This document shows, piece after piece, positions 50,655-59,927 of a DNA stretch of 64,000 nt. The notes under the pieces are model-generated. The model was not told the DNA's origin. It saw only the letters and a program-made list of their open reading frames with translations, and ran no database searches. Made by a program: the position numbers and the translations under genes. The stretch is from CAVTQZ01 sp963737015 (GTDB lineage: Bacteria; Actinomycetota; Acidimicrobiia; Acidimicrobiales; UBA8190). Location of the stretch: contig CAVTQZ010000001.1 in NCBI GenBank assembly GCA_963737015.1, positions 186,001-250,000 on the forward strand, in the 5' to 3' direction. Numbering within the stretch: position 1 is the first letter of the stretch; the number at the start of each line of letters is the position of its first letter.

Positions 50655-51905
50655 TTGGAGGTGGTCCCCAAGGATCCATCGAGGGAGAGGGCTTCGAAGG
50701 GAGCGTCGAAAGGAAGCTCCCACAAGGCCCACCCGCGCCATGAATCCAAGAAGAACAGCTCCGATCGCACGGGGCCCGGCACCCCCGACGGGCCCGGCAC
50801 TCCCGACGGGCCGGGACAGCACGACGAGAGCCGGTGGCGCCCGCCCGCCTGGGACAGGGGAATGGGGCGCGGCTCGCTCGAAGGAACCAGCGCTCCGTCC
50901 GACGACGAGCGCGACCCCCCGCACGAACAGACCGAGCAGTGGCGGCCCCCGGCCTGGGAGCTTGGCGTCGCAGTCGGCCATTCGGAAAGCGCTTCCGACC
51001 GGGACCGTGCAGAGATTGCGGCTCCACCGGAGATGCCTGCGGTCGAGGGCATAACAGCGATCTACGACCCGGACGGGGCGCAAATAGACCTCGACGCCTC
51101 GGCTTCGCACGCCAGGGGAGTCGCCGACATCGAGGCGAAGCCGCCGTCGCAGGGGCCGCTAGAGGCGAGGGTGCAGCTGCGTCCCCCGAACGATGTCGCC
51201 GCAGATGGCGACCCGGAGAAGATCGACGAAGAGGCCGAGTGGGGTGAACAGGCCCGGTCGGAGCCGCGCTGGCCACCGTTGCTCGCCGTCCTCGGCGCGC
51301 TCCTCATGTACATAGCGCTGCCGGACAAAGTCTCGGCGTACCTCGGTCCACGCTGGCTCATTCCCGTGCTCGAGGGCGCGCTCGGCCTCGCATTGCTCAT
51401 CGCCGCCCCACGGATCGAAGCGTCCCCACGAGTGCAGAAGCGGGCGACCCGGCTCCGTACCGCCGCGATCGTGCTCATAGCGATCATCAACTTCGCAAAC
51501 GTGATGTCGCTCGGTGAGCTGGTCAACGCCCTGCTGTACGGGAGCAGAGCCGGCGGCCGGGCGCTCGTGGTCTCGTCGGTGCCCATCTGGCTCACCAACG
51601 TGATCGTCTTCGCGCTCTGGTACTGGGAGCTCGACCGAGGGGGACCCGCCGCGCGCCTGCGTCCCCACAGGCGGCAACCGGACTTTCTGTTCCCGCAGAT
51701 GTCGACGCCATTCTCCACCACACCAGACTGGTCGCCAACATTTCTCGACTACCTCTACACCTCGTTCACCAACGCGACCGCCTTCAGCCCGACCGACACG
51801 ATGCCTCTCACTGCCTGGGCGAAGATCCTCATGCTCGTGCAGTCCTTCGCCTCGTTGCTCACGGTCGCGCTCGTGATTTCCAGGGCGGTCAACATCCTGA
51901 GCTGA
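50655..51905 (+). CDS. Membrane protein with long disordered N-terminus and channel-like C-terminus
   Basis: 416 residues if it starts at TTG 50655 (a GTG at 50661 is equally possible). The first ~195 are polar and repetitive: PGTPDG twice, and two related RPPAW motifs (RWRPPAWDRGMG, QWRPPAWELGVA). Four membrane helices follow (LLAVLGALLMYIAL; LIPVLEGALGLALLIAA; IVLIAIINFANVM; WLTNVIVFALWYWELD). The last part, DYLYTSFTNATAFSPTDTMPL followed by a final helix, resembles a two-helix ion-channel pore region and DUF1345-like actinobacterial proteins. Channel function is speculative. Confidence 0.7.
   Translation: MEVVPKDPSRERASKGASKGSSHKAHPRHESKKNSSDRTGPGTPDGPGTPDGPGQHDESRWRPPAWDRGMGRGSLEGTSAPSDDERDPPHEQTEQWRPPAWELGVAVGHSESASDRDRAEIAAPPEMPAVEGITAIYDPDGAQIDLDASASHARGVADIEAKPPSQGPLEARVQLRPPNDVAADGDPEKIDEEAEWGEQARSEPRWPPLLAVLGALLMYIALPDKVSAYLGPRWLIPVLEGALGLALLIAAPRIEASPRVQKRATRLRTAAIVLIAIINFANVMSLGELVNALLYGSRAGGRALVVSSVPIWLTNVIVFALWYWELDRGGPAARLRPHRRQPDFLFPQMSTPFSTTPDWSPTFLDYLYTSFTNATAFSPTDTMPLTAWAKILMLVQSFASLLTVALVISRAVNILS
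50773..50808 (+). repeat. Two 18-base tandem repeats
   Basis: GGCCCGGCACCCCCGACG (50773-50790) is followed by the same unit with one change (50791-50808). They encode PGTPDG twice in the disordered N-terminus of the membrane protein. An in-frame unit, consistent with slippage expansion. Confidence 0.75.
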
Positions 51906-51996
51906 CCGAAGCGGATCCCCGAAGCGGACCCCCGAAGCGTGAGAAGCCGGCGACGTGCCCGTTTTCCCGGCGAGCCGAAGGGAGAGCGCCGGGCAC

Positions 51997-53550
51997 ATGG
52001 ACGACGAGCACCGACCCGCACCCTCCCACTGGCGCGAGAGCCGCGGCCGGGTACGCCCCATCACCAGGCGCCAGCTGCTCGTCGCCGGCGGTGGGGCACT
52101 CGCCGCCGGCCTCGTTGGTCGTCGCCTCACGGCGTCCCGCCCCGTTTCGGGTTCGGCACCGGCAGCAGCGGTCACCGCCTCGGATCCGGGTGCCGCGCTC
52201 GCAGCCCTCGGGCGGACGTCCCTGCGCCAGCCCGGGTCGGTGCCCTTCGAAAACCTCGCGCCCGGAACCGACACGTTGCCGGGCATAGAGCACATCGTCG
52301 TGCTCATGATGGAGAACCATTCCTACGACAACTTCTTCGGCACCTTGGGACGCGGCGACGGCCTTCGCATGAACCCGCGCACCGCCACGAGCTGGAACCC
52401 CCGCGGCGTCACCGCCACCAATCCCTATTCCGACGGGCGCGTCCAGCACGCCTTTCACATGCCGACCACGTGCCAGCTGCCGGCGAAGCCCTCCCAGGAG
52501 TGGGCGGCATCCCACATGCAGTACGCCGACGGGCAAAACGACGGTTTCGTGATCTCGCCAAGTGGTCCGGTGGCGATGGGGTACTGGGACGAAACGGACC
52601 TTCCATTCACTTACAGCCTGGCGCGGAAGTTCCCCATCGGGGACCGCTGGTTCTGTTCGGTGCTCGGGCAGACCGATCCGAACCGCCGTTACCTGATTGC
52701 CGCGACCTCCATGGGCATGACCGACGACATCGGCACGTCAGCCGGTAACGCCGGGCCCGATGCAACGCTGTTGGTCTCTCCTCCTAACGGGACGATCTTC
52801 GACCGGCTGACGGAGTTCGGCGTCAGCTGGGCCGACTACGCAGCCAGTTTCCCGACGGGCGCCACCGCGGAGCTGTACCCGTTCGCCGATGCGCAGAACG
52901 TGGCGACGAAGAAGACGGTTGCCCAGTTCTTCGCCGATGCCGCTTCGGGAGACCTCCCCGGTTTCTGCATCGTCGATCCCGACTACGGGACACAGTCGCA
53001 GGAGAACCCGCAGAACATCGTCGTCGGAGAGGCCTTCGCGGAATCGGTGGTGCGAGCGGTGGGAGCGTCGCCGTCATGGCACAAGACTCTCCTTGTCATC
53101 ACCTACGACGAGCACGGCGGCTACTACGACCACGTACCGCCGCCCCCTGCACTCGCCCCCGATCCCGTGCCCCCGGTCGTCCAACCCGGTGAGTCGAACT
53201 ACGACGGATTCAGTCGCTTCGGCTTCAGGGTCCCGTCGGTGGTCGTGTCGCCTTACGCGATCCCCGCGACCTCGCCGAGCGGAGCGCCCCAGGGTGTGAC
53301 CCATGTCGTCCACGACCACACGTCGGTCCTCGCGATGGTCGAGCGCAAGTGGAACCTGCCGGCGCTCACCTACCGCGACGCGAACGCGAACGACCTGATG
53401 GACTTCCTCGACACAAAGGCCCTCGCGGCGGGGAGGCCGACGTTCCCCGAGCTTCCGCAGCTCGCACATTCAGGGATGAATTCGGCGACGCTCGCCTGCT
53501 CGGCCAAGGGGCCGGGCACCGTCCCTCCCGGGGGTTCAGTCTCCGGATAG
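51997..53550 (+). CDS. Tat-exported phosphoesterase (phospholipase C/acid phosphatase family)
   Basis: 517 residues from ATG 51997. A twin-arginine signal (RRQLLVAGGGALAAGLVG) exports it folded. The catalytic domain shows the family motifs IEHIVVLMMENHSYDNFFG (metal/nucleophile region), GQTDPNRRYL, FCIVDPDYG and TYDEHGGYYDHVPPP (metal-binding Asp, His), then FGFRVPSVVVSPY and a VVHDHTSVLAMVERKW helix. Family members are non-haemolytic phospholipases C or AcpA-type phosphatases hydrolysing phospholipids or phosphomonoesters outside the cell. Role in phosphate scavenging is inferred. Confidence 0.92.
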   Translation: MDDEHRPAPSHWRESRGRVRPITRRQLLVAGGGALAAGLVGRRLTASRPVSGSAPAAAVTASDPGAALAALGRTSLRQPGSVPFENLAPGTDTLPGIEHIVVLMMENHSYDNFFGTLGRGDGLRMNPRTATSWNPRGVTATNPYSDGRVQHAFHMPTTCQLPAKPSQEWAASHMQYADGQNDGFVISPSGPVAMGYWDETDLPFTYSLARKFPIGDRWFCSVLGQTDPNRRYLIAATSMGMTDDIGTSAGNAGPDATLLVSPPNGTIFDRLTEFGVSWADYAASFPTGATAELYPFADAQNVATKKTVAQFFADAASGDLPGFCIVDPDYGTQSQENPQNIVVGEAFAESVVRAVGASPSWHKTLLVITYDEHGGYYDHVPPPPALAPDPVPPVVQPGESNYDGFSRFGFRVPSVVVSPYAIPATSPSGAPQGVTHVVHDHTSVLAMVERKWNLPALTYRDANANDLMDFLDTKALAAGRPTFPELPQLAHSGMNSATLACSAKGPGTVPPGGSVSG

Positions 53551-53567
53551 CGGCTTGGCCCGAGCCG

Positions 53568-53846
53568 TCACGAGCGCAGCCGAGACCTCATCACGCTCCT
53601 GTACTCGGGGAAGTAGTCGCCGATCACGTCGAGGCTGAAGCGGCGGAGTATCGAGCTCGCCGGCTCGCGTTCGAGCAGAAAATCGAACGACTCCCTAACG
53701 AGGCCCTCGTCGGTGGTCTCGTCGGTTCCGACGTCGGCGACGAGGCCGGCCGGGACGGTCACCTCGTGTGTCGTCTTGCGGCGCCCGTCGTCGACGCGCA
53801 CCGTGTAAGTGCCATCGCGCTGTGCTGCGACAGTGACCTCGGCCAT
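53568..53846 (-). CDS. Small conserved hypothetical protein
   Basis: 92 residues from ATG 53846 with GGAGG just upstream. Starts as a beta hairpin (VTVAAQRDGTYTVRVDDGRRKTTHEVTVPAGL) and ends helical (LVRESFDFLLEREPASSILRRFSLDVIGDYFPEYRSVM). I have seen the same pattern in uncharacterised actinobacterial proteins but know no function. It sits convergent to the phospholipase gene and divergent from the UbiB-like kinase. Confidence 0.7.
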   Translation of the reverse strand: MAEVTVAAQRDGTYTVRVDDGRRKTTHEVTVPAGLVADVGTDETTDEGLVRESFDFLLEREPASSILRRFSLDVIGDYFPEYRSVMRSRLRS

Positions 53847-53916
53847 CGCCTCCAAAACTAACCAGGTGTGCAGGCAGGAGGGAAAGACGTCCCGAGCACC
53901 GTGCGAGGATGTCGAT

Positions 53917-55410
53917 GTGCTCGAAGAGAACGTCCCGCGGGTCTTCGCGAGGCGCCTGCCCCGGCCGACGCGGCGCCAGCTGCTGGGCAGGGGGCGGATG
54001 ATCGTGCGTGTGGCGGGTCGGCACTTCGGGCGCCAGGCGCTGCGACAGCTGCGCCACGCGCGTCGCGGGGCGTTGCCTGCGAGCGAGCTGGCGAGGCCGC
54101 TCCGGCGCACCTTCGAGGACCTCGGTGGCACCTACATGAAATTCGGTCAGCTGGTCGCCTCGGCACCGGGGGTGTTCGGAAGCGACATGGCTGAGGAGTT
54201 CCGGTCGTGTCTCGACACGGGGCCGGCGGTCCCCTTCGCAGAAGTGCGCGCGATCGTCGAGTCCGATCTCGGGATGCCGCTCGCCGACGCGTACGCAGAG
54301 CTCGACTCAGCCCCGATAGGACGAGCGTCGATCGCGGTGGTCCACCGCGCGCGGCTGCACGACGGGAGGGAGGTCGCGGTGAAGGTGCTGCGACCGGGGA
54401 TCGACGAGCTCGTGGCTACGGACCTCGACCTGCTGCAACCTCTTCTCGATCTCGTGGCGAGACAGACGGGTGACCAGACGGCGGGTTCATTGCTTCAGCT
54501 TCTCGACGGCTTCCGTGAGCAGATAGGGGAGGAGCTCGACCTGCGCAACGAGGCCCGGGCGATGGAGCACTTCCGCCTGCTCCTCACGGAATTCGACCTG
54601 CCGAAGGTCGTGGTCCCCGAAGTCGTGGCGGCTCTTTCGGGCCCGAACGTCCTCACGATGGAGCTCTTCGAGGGAGTTCCCATCGACGACCTCGCATCGG
54701 CTACCGCCTACGGCGTCGATCCGGCTCCCCTCTTGGAGCAAGTGGTCCGTGCCTTCATGCTCACCACGGTGCGGTGGGGCGCGTTCCACGGGGACGTGCA
54801 CGCAGGAAACCTCTTCCTGTTGCGCGACGGACGCATCGGGGTGCTCGACTGGGGCATCGTGGGGCGCCTCGACCCGGCGACCCACAAGTTCTTCATCCGG
54901 ATGCTGCAGGGAGTGCTCGGCGACGAATCGGCGTGGGACGACGTCGCGGCTCACCTCGTGAGGACGTACGGATCGGCGATGCGCGACGCTCTCGGGCTCG
55001 ACGACGCGCAGCTCGCCGTGTTCGTGCGCGGGATCATCGAGCCGGTCCTCACGAAGCCGTTCGGGGAGGTGAGCCTCTCCGACATCATCACCGCTCCGCA
55101 GGCGCAGCTCGCAAAGGCGCGGGGGATCGAAGCACACGACTGGTCGTTGCGCACGGTGATTGCCAGGTTGCGGGCGCAGCGCCGGTTGAGGCGGGCTGCG
55201 GAAGCCGGCGGTGGTGTGGCATCGGAATTCGACCGCGCGACGTTCCTGCTCGGCAAGCAGCTCATGTACTTCGAGCGCTACGGCAAGCTCTTCCTCGCCC
55301 AGACGCCACTTCTGGACCGTGAGTTCTTCGCCGGGGTGCTGGCGCATGCCGGGGACGACCAAGTGGAATCCGGGTCGCCGGCGAGCGAACGGTTGTCCAG
55401 GGGGGCCTAG
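53917..55410 (+). CDS. ABC1/UbiB-type atypical kinase
   Basis: About 497 residues from GTG 53917 (GAGG upstream; ATG 53998 is an alternative). Signature KFGQLVASAPG (KxGQ motif) is followed by the A-rich nucleotide loop, VAVKVLRPGI (the ATP-binding Lys) and HGDVHAGNLFLLRDGRIGVLDWGIVGRL (catalytic loop and DWG metal motif). UbiB/COQ8 proteins support quinone or lipid metabolism. In actinobacteria the link is usually to menaquinone or polyprenyl lipids. No C-terminal membrane helices are evident. YjbQ follows four bases later. Confidence 0.92.
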   Translation: MLEENVPRVFARRLPRPTRRQLLGRGRMIVRVAGRHFGRQALRQLRHARRGALPASELARPLRRTFEDLGGTYMKFGQLVASAPGVFGSDMAEEFRSCLDTGPAVPFAEVRAIVESDLGMPLADAYAELDSAPIGRASIAVVHRARLHDGREVAVKVLRPGIDELVATDLDLLQPLLDLVARQTGDQTAGSLLQLLDGFREQIGEELDLRNEARAMEHFRLLLTEFDLPKVVVPEVVAALSGPNVLTMELFEGVPIDDLASATAYGVDPAPLLEQVVRAFMLTTVRWGAFHGDVHAGNLFLLRDGRIGVLDWGIVGRLDPATHKFFIRMLQGVLGDESAWDDVAAHLVRTYGSAMRDALGLDDAQLAVFVRGIIEPVLTKPFGEVSLSDIITAPQAQLAKARGIEAHDWSLRTVIARLRAQRRLRRAAEAGGGVASEFDRATFLLGKQLMYFERYGKLFLAQTPLLDREFFAGVLAHAGDDQVESGSPASERLSRGA

Positions 55411-55414
55411 GCGG

Positions 55415-55816
55415 GTGGAGAGCACCGAGATCGCCGTCGACACCGCTCGCCGCGAGTTCGTCGACATCACCGACGAGATCGAACGCTTCTGCGAGCCGAA
55501 CGGCGACGGGCTGTGCTCTGTGTTCGCACCGCATGCGACCGCCGGTCTCGCCCTCATGGAGACCGGCTCGGGATCGGAGGAGGACCTCGCTTCGGCGATC
55601 GACAGGATCCTCCCGCGTGGTGCCGGCTACCGGCACCGGCACGGATCGGCGGGCCACGGCGCGGACCATCTGCTCCCGGTCTTCGTAGCTCCGTCGCTCG
55701 TTCTGCCGGTCTTCGACGGGCGTCTCGCGCTCGGCACTTGGCAGAGAGTGGTCCTCGTGGACACCAACAGGGACAACTCGAGCCGGCGGGTGCGGCTCAG
55801 CTTCGTCCCCGCATGA
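55415..55816 (+). CDS. yjbQ: YjbQ/UPF0047 family protein
   Basis: 133 residues from GTG 55415. FVDITDEIERFC, VFAPHATAGLALME, YRHRHGSAGHGADHLLPVFVAPSLVLPVFDGRLALGTWQRVVLVD is the complete family core, with the His/Asp/Glu set proposed to bind a metal. Known members show weak thiamine-phosphate-synthase activity, which may not be the physiological role. Coupled to the UbiB-type gene. Confidence 0.9.
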   Translation: MESTEIAVDTARREFVDITDEIERFCEPNGDGLCSVFAPHATAGLALMETGSGSEEDLASAIDRILPRGAGYRHRHGSAGHGADHLLPVFVAPSLVLPVFDGRLALGTWQRVVLVDTNRDNSSRRVRLSFVPA

Positions 55817-55850
55817 GCGCGCTTGTGCCCGGAGGCCCCGAACGTCGAAT

Positions 55851-56696
55851 ATGGCCCTGATGACCGAAAACGCACACTCACAGTCGGGCTCGGGCTCGGG
55901 CTCGGGCTCGAGGGCCGGGTCGGGACCGGGGTCGGGCTCGGGCGGGTCGGGGTCGGCCGCGTCCCGCAACGGTGCTGACTGCAGGGCGCTGTCCGAGAAC
56001 CTCTCGACGACACTGCACCTGTCGGTGCCCCCGATCGCGATCTCCTTTTCCACGACGCCGCCTTCGGGAGTCGCCGCGTTCGACGAGCCGATGTCCGAGC
56101 CGACTCCGGACGGCAGGACCGGACGCGTGCCTGCGGGTTGCGTCTTCTGGGTTCGCGCCGCCGAGCGCAGTTTCACCACCGCGCCAGACGACCACGGCAA
56201 CTGCTCGGTCGGTCGTTACACCCACGGCCTCGCGAGCCTCGAAGAGGTGGCGCAGAACGCAGACATCGGCGCTCTCGTCGAATCCGGTTGGGTCGAACCG
56301 TCCGACTTCGGTTCCATTCCTGCGGTCTCAGAGCGTGCGGAGGTCATCAGCTACGGGCCTTTGGCCGAGGCGAGCACGCTGCCCGACGTCGTCCTCTTGA
56401 GGGTGAACGGACGGCAGATGATGGTTCTGTCCGACGCAGTTCCCGGCATGAGGATCGAAGGCAAGCCGCAGTGCCACATCGTGGCCCTCGCCAAGGAGCA
56501 CGGCGAGGTCGCAGCAAGCGTCGGCTGCGCGTTGAGCCGTGCGCGTACCGGGATGAGACCCGAGGAGATGACCGTCGCATTGCCCGGCGGACGGCTCGCC
56601 GAAGTCACGTCCGCGGTGGAGAAGACCGCTTCCGTCGACAACGTCGTCGCCAAGTACGCGGCCGAGGACGCGAGGCGCTTCGCGAAGGGCGCCTGA
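55851..56696 (+). CDS. DUF169 domain protein with Ser-Gly repeat N-terminus
   Basis: 281 residues (ATG 55851; the ATG at 55860 is in frame). Residues ~10-36 are a pure Ser/Gly/Arg repeat; the rest is a DUF169 domain (LHLSVPPIAISFS, AGCVFWVRAAERSFTT, DHGNCSVGRYTHGL, SYGPLAEASTLPDVVLLRVNGRQMM, CHIVALAKEHGEVAASVGCALSRARTGM). DUF169 proteins contain conserved Cys and are often near methanogenesis or corrinoid-type genes, but have no defined function. Not part of a clear operon. Confidence 0.8.
   Translation: MALMTENAHSQSGSGSGSGSRAGSGPGSGSGGSGSAASRNGADCRALSENLSTTLHLSVPPIAISFSTTPPSGVAAFDEPMSEPTPDGRTGRVPAGCVFWVRAAERSFTTAPDDHGNCSVGRYTHGLASLEEVAQNADIGALVESGWVEPSDFGSIPAVSERAEVISYGPLAEASTLPDVVLLRVNGRQMMVLSDAVPGMRIEGKPQCHIVALAKEHGEVAASVGCALSRARTGMRPEEMTVALPGGRLAEVTSAVEKTASVDNVVAKYAAEDARRFAKGA
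55884..55909 (+). repeat. Hexanucleotide microsatellite (TCGGGC)x4
   Basis: Four perfect TCGGGC units at 55884-55907 followed by imperfect Gly/Ser codons to about 55956. They encode the Ser-Gly stretch of the DUF169 protein. Hexamer slippage would change tail length in frame. Confidence 0.8.
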
Positions 56697-56735
56697 TCCC
56701 CGGGGGAGCGCGCAGGGCCGTGTCCCGCGGGCGCC

Positions 56736-57239
56736 CTATCCGGATCCGGCCTCGGCGATGCGGCGATTCACTCCTTCCGCCTCGATGTCCATCCGGCGGA
56801 CGATGCCCGGGACGATCCGTCTCTCGGCCATGTGCCCTATCGCGGGGACGGCCACCACGAGCTCGCCGTCGATGCTGCGCAAGGTGCCGCCTTCGCCGGG
56901 CTCGGGCGCGAGCGTGAAGGACGCCGAGCCGTGGAGCCTGCGCGGGTCCTTCTCGGCTCCGAACTCCAAGGAACCCGATCGTGTCGTGCGGTCGTAGCGC
57001 ACGTCCTGGGTCCACGCCAGGCGCTCGTTGCCGAGCAGGCGTTGCGCGATCGGGTCGAGGCTGCCGGTGAACTCATAACGCAGGCGTATGAGGACGCCAT
57101 CCCCATCCGCCGAGTGCTCGATGATCTGCGGAAGGGAGAGGTCAGGTAGCTGGAGCTGCGCGTAGAACTGCGGGTCCGATATGACCCCGCCCACCACCTC
57201 GGGCGAGCCGTGCAGGAGGTGCTCGGTATGAAAGTGCAC
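56736..57239 (-). CDS. DUF2505 family protein
   Basis: 167 residues. MHFHTEHLLHGSPEVVGGVISDPQFYAQLQLPDL and the beta-rich middle (IEHSADGDGVLIRLRYEFTGSL, RTTRSGSLEFGAEKDPRRLHGSASFTL) match DUF2505, an actinobacterial START/SRPBCC-like ligand-binding fold. Ends in a helix (AERRIVPGIVRRMDIEAEGVNRRIAE). It follows the catabolic operon on the same strand after 75 bases. No specific ligand known. Confidence 0.85.
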   Translation of the reverse strand: MHFHTEHLLHGSPEVVGGVISDPQFYAQLQLPDLSLPQIIEHSADGDGVLIRLRYEFTGSLDPIAQRLLGNERLAWTQDVRYDRTTRSGSLEFGAEKDPRRLHGSASFTLAPEPGEGGTLRSIDGELVVAVPAIGHMAERRIVPGIVRRMDIEAEGVNRRIAEAGSG

Positions 57240-57314
57240 CGGCTCAGGGTAAGGCTCAGCGGCTCAGGAGCAGTGGCTCAGGATCGGGCTCTGGCTTCGA
57301 TCGCGGGGGCGTTC

Positions 57315-58760
57315 TCAGCCGGCAACGAGCTCGTAGTGCTCGAGCTTCGGCGCAGCCATCTCTTTTCGGAAGCGGCGGAACGTCCACGGCCATACCGCCG
57401 GGATGCCGCGGTCGTCGAGGTACCAGCTCCGGCACCCCGTCATCCAGACCGTCTTCTTGGCAGCCTCCGTGCGCGCAGCCTCGTGGTGCGCGGTCGCCTC
57501 GGGTGTCGCGCTCACCTCCGCGTAGCGGCGGTCCTTCAACAGCTCGATCAGTTGCATGATGTAGTGCAGCTGCATCTCCGCGACATCGATCAACGAGAAG
57601 TTCCCGACGGGCCCGTTAGGCCCGTTCAACATGAAGAGGTTCGGGAAGCCCGGGACCGAGATCGAGAGATAGGCATAGGGCCGGGGGGTCCAGACGTTGT
57701 CGAGGTCAGCGCCTGCGCGGCCCTTGACGCGCATCGGCCGGAGGAAGCGGTCGACCCGGAAGCCCGTCGCGACCACGACGACGTCCAGCTCGTGCAGTTC
57801 GCCGTCCACCGTGCGGATCCCGGTGGGTTCGAACCTTTGGATGCGTTCGGTGACGACCCGGGCGTTCGGCCTTTGGATTGCCTCGTAGAAGTTGGGGGAG
57901 ACGATGAGCCGCTTGCACGCGACGCGGTATTCGGGCCGGAGCTTCTCGCGCAGGTCCGGATCCTTCACCTTCTCCAGGTTCGCCCTGCAAAGCTTGTCGA
58001 GGACGTCGACCTGTGGGGCGTTAGCGTCCACGACCGCATTGGCGAAGTTGTCCTCGAACATTCGCCCGAGGTCGTCGCGAAGCTGGCGCATGAGGGCCGG
58101 GTCGTCGTGGTACCTGAACCTGTCCTCATCGTCGACCGGAGGGTTGTCGGCGGGTAGGACCCACTGGGCTGTCCTCTGGAAAAGACTGAGCTCGGCGACG
58201 CGTCCGACTATCGACGAGACGATCTGGACCGCGGAGGACCCCGTGCCGATGACGCCGATCCGCCTGTCGTCGATGGCGACGGAATGATCCCATCTCGAGC
58301 TGTGGAAGACGTCGCCTCCGAAGTCCCCCATTCCCTCGAACTGCGGGAAGTTCGGATGGTGCAGCACCCCTGTGGCGGCGATCACGACGTCGGCTTCGTC
58401 GATCTGCCCGTCGGCCGTCGAGATCCTCCACCTTCCGTCGTCGAAGGACAGCTCGGTTATCTCCGTTCCGTAGTTCACATAGTCGTCGAACCCGTGCTCC
58501 TTGGCGACTGTCTCCAGGTAGGCGAGGATCTCGGGGCCCGGTGAGAAGACGTGGCTCCAGTCCGGGTTCGGTGCGAACGAGTAGCTGTACAGATGCGAAG
58601 GAACATCGCACGCGATGCCGGGATAGGTGTTGGCCCGCCATGTGCCCCCGAGGCCCTCGGCTTTCTCGTAGACCGCGAGGTCGCAGAACCCCGCCTCCTT
58701 GAGCTTGACGACGCTCAAGATGCCTGCCATCCCCGCTCCGATGACTGCGACGCGCGGCAC
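57315..58760 (-). CDS. Flavin-containing/Baeyer-Villiger-type monooxygenase
   Basis: 481 residues from GTG 58760, eight bases after the acyl-CoA dehydrogenase stop. FAD Rossmann motif VAVIGAGMAG (GxGxxG, residues 8-13), GGTWRANTYPGIACDVPSHLYSYSF, the Baeyer-Villiger fingerprint FGGDVFHSSRW (FxGxxxHxxxW), an NADPH motif IGVIGTGSSAVQ and VVVATGF. It would insert oxygen into ketones or oxidise soft heteroatoms. In this operon a ketone or branched-chain intermediate is the likely substrate. Confidence 0.92.
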   Translation of the reverse strand: MPRVAVIGAGMAGILSVVKLKEAGFCDLAVYEKAEGLGGTWRANTYPGIACDVPSHLYSYSFAPNPDWSHVFSPGPEILAYLETVAKEHGFDDYVNYGTEITELSFDDGRWRISTADGQIDEADVVIAATGVLHHPNFPQFEGMGDFGGDVFHSSRWDHSVAIDDRRIGVIGTGSSAVQIVSSIVGRVAELSLFQRTAQWVLPADNPPVDDEDRFRYHDDPALMRQLRDDLGRMFEDNFANAVVDANAPQVDVLDKLCRANLEKVKDPDLREKLRPEYRVACKRLIVSPNFYEAIQRPNARVVTERIQRFEPTGIRTVDGELHELDVVVVATGFRVDRFLRPMRVKGRAGADLDNVWTPRPYAYLSISVPGFPNLFMLNGPNGPVGNFSLIDVAEMQLHYIMQLIELLKDRRYAEVSATPEATAHHEAARTEAAKKTVWMTGCRSWYLDDRGIPAVWPWTFRRFRKEMAAPKLEHYELVAG

Positions 58761-58768
58761 CGGGGGTG

Positions 58769-59923
58769 TCAGTACGACTTGGGGAGGCCGAGCGAGTGCT
58801 GCGCGACGAAGTTCAAGATCATCTCCCTGCTGATGGGCGCGGTGCGCAGCAGCCTCGTCATCCCCCACATGTCGGCGAGACCGAACTCCGAGGCCATGCC
58901 GTTTCCCCCGTGCGTCTGGATCGCCTGGTCCAATGCGGCGATGGCGGCTTCAGCGGCTGCGTACTTGGCCATGTTGGCCGCCTCGCCCGCGTCGAGCCCC
59001 GCGTCGTAGCACCACGCCGCCTTCTGGCACATGAGCCTTGCGAGCTCGACGTCGATCTTCGCCTTGGCGAGCGGATGCGCGAGACCCTGGTGGCGCCCGA
59101 TCGGCGTTCCCCAGACCGAACGGTCGCGCGCATAGGCCGCAGCCTTTTCGAGAGCGTAACGACCGACCCCGCCCGCCATCGCTGCCGACATGATCCGCTC
59201 GGGGTTCAGGCCCATGAAGACCTGACGAAGCCCGTCGCCTTCGCTGCCGAGAAGGTCCTCTGCGGGGACGACGACGTTTTCGAAGAAGAGCGTGAACTGC
59301 TTCTCCGGCGCGACGATCTCCACGGGAATGAGGGTCTTCGAAAGGCCCGCAGCGCCGAGGTCCACGACGAAGAGCGACAGCCTTCCCCTGCCGGTCTCTT
59401 CGTCTGTGCCGGTGCGGGTGACCACGAGCACCGACTCGGACTCGTCCGCACCCGAGATGTAGTACTTGGTCCCGTTGAGGCGGTAGACGTCTCCGTCGCG
59501 CGTCGCCGTCGTCGAGATCCTGTGGGAGTTCGAACCGGCGTCGGGCTCGGTGATGGCGAAGGCCATCTTGAGCTCACCGGTTGCGAAGCGGGGAAGCCAC
59601 CTCTTCTGCTGCCCTTCGGTGCCGAAGCGCGAGACGATCGTCGCGCAGATCGCGGGGGATACGACGAGCAGCAGCAGGGGACACCCGGCGGCGCCGAGCT
59701 CCTCGAGGACGATGGCGAGCTCACTGATCCCCATTCCGCCACCGCCGAACTCGCTGGGCACGTTCACGCCCAGGTAGCCGGCTCGGGCGAGCTCGTTCCA
59801 CAGCTCGTCCGCCTTGCGGCCAGCGCGTGCGCACTCGATGAAGTAACCGTGCCCGAACTTGGCGGCGACATCGGCCACCGACTGGCGGAGCATCTGCTGC
59901 TCGTCGGTCTCTACGAAGTCCAT
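58769..59923 (-). CDS. Acyl-CoA dehydrogenase
   Basis: 384 residues. N-terminal helical domain (TDEQQMLRQSVADVAAKFG), beta domain with FAITEPDAGSN, NGTKYYISGADESE and the substrate-binding middle, and C-terminal helices with AAGGVGRYALEKAAAYARDRSVWGTPIG and QTHGGNGMASE near the flavin ribityl site. ATG 59923 follows GGGGAGTG. In AtuD/LiuA-type clusters this enzyme desaturates branched acyl-CoA before carboxylation, which fits its place between the AtuA-like and monooxygenase genes. Confidence 0.92.
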   Translation of the reverse strand: MDFVETDEQQMLRQSVADVAAKFGHGYFIECARAGRKADELWNELARAGYLGVNVPSEFGGGGMGISELAIVLEELGAAGCPLLLLVVSPAICATIVSRFGTEGQQKRWLPRFATGELKMAFAITEPDAGSNSHRISTTATRDGDVYRLNGTKYYISGADESESVLVVTRTGTDEETGRGRLSLFVVDLGAAGLSKTLIPVEIVAPEKQFTLFFENVVVPAEDLLGSEGDGLRQVFMGLNPERIMSAAMAGGVGRYALEKAAAYARDRSVWGTPIGRHQGLAHPLAKAKIDVELARLMCQKAAWCYDAGLDAGEAANMAKYAAAEAAIAALDQAIQTHGGNGMASEFGLADMWGMTRLLRTAPISREMILNFVAQHSLGLPKSY

Positions 59924-59927
59924 CGGC

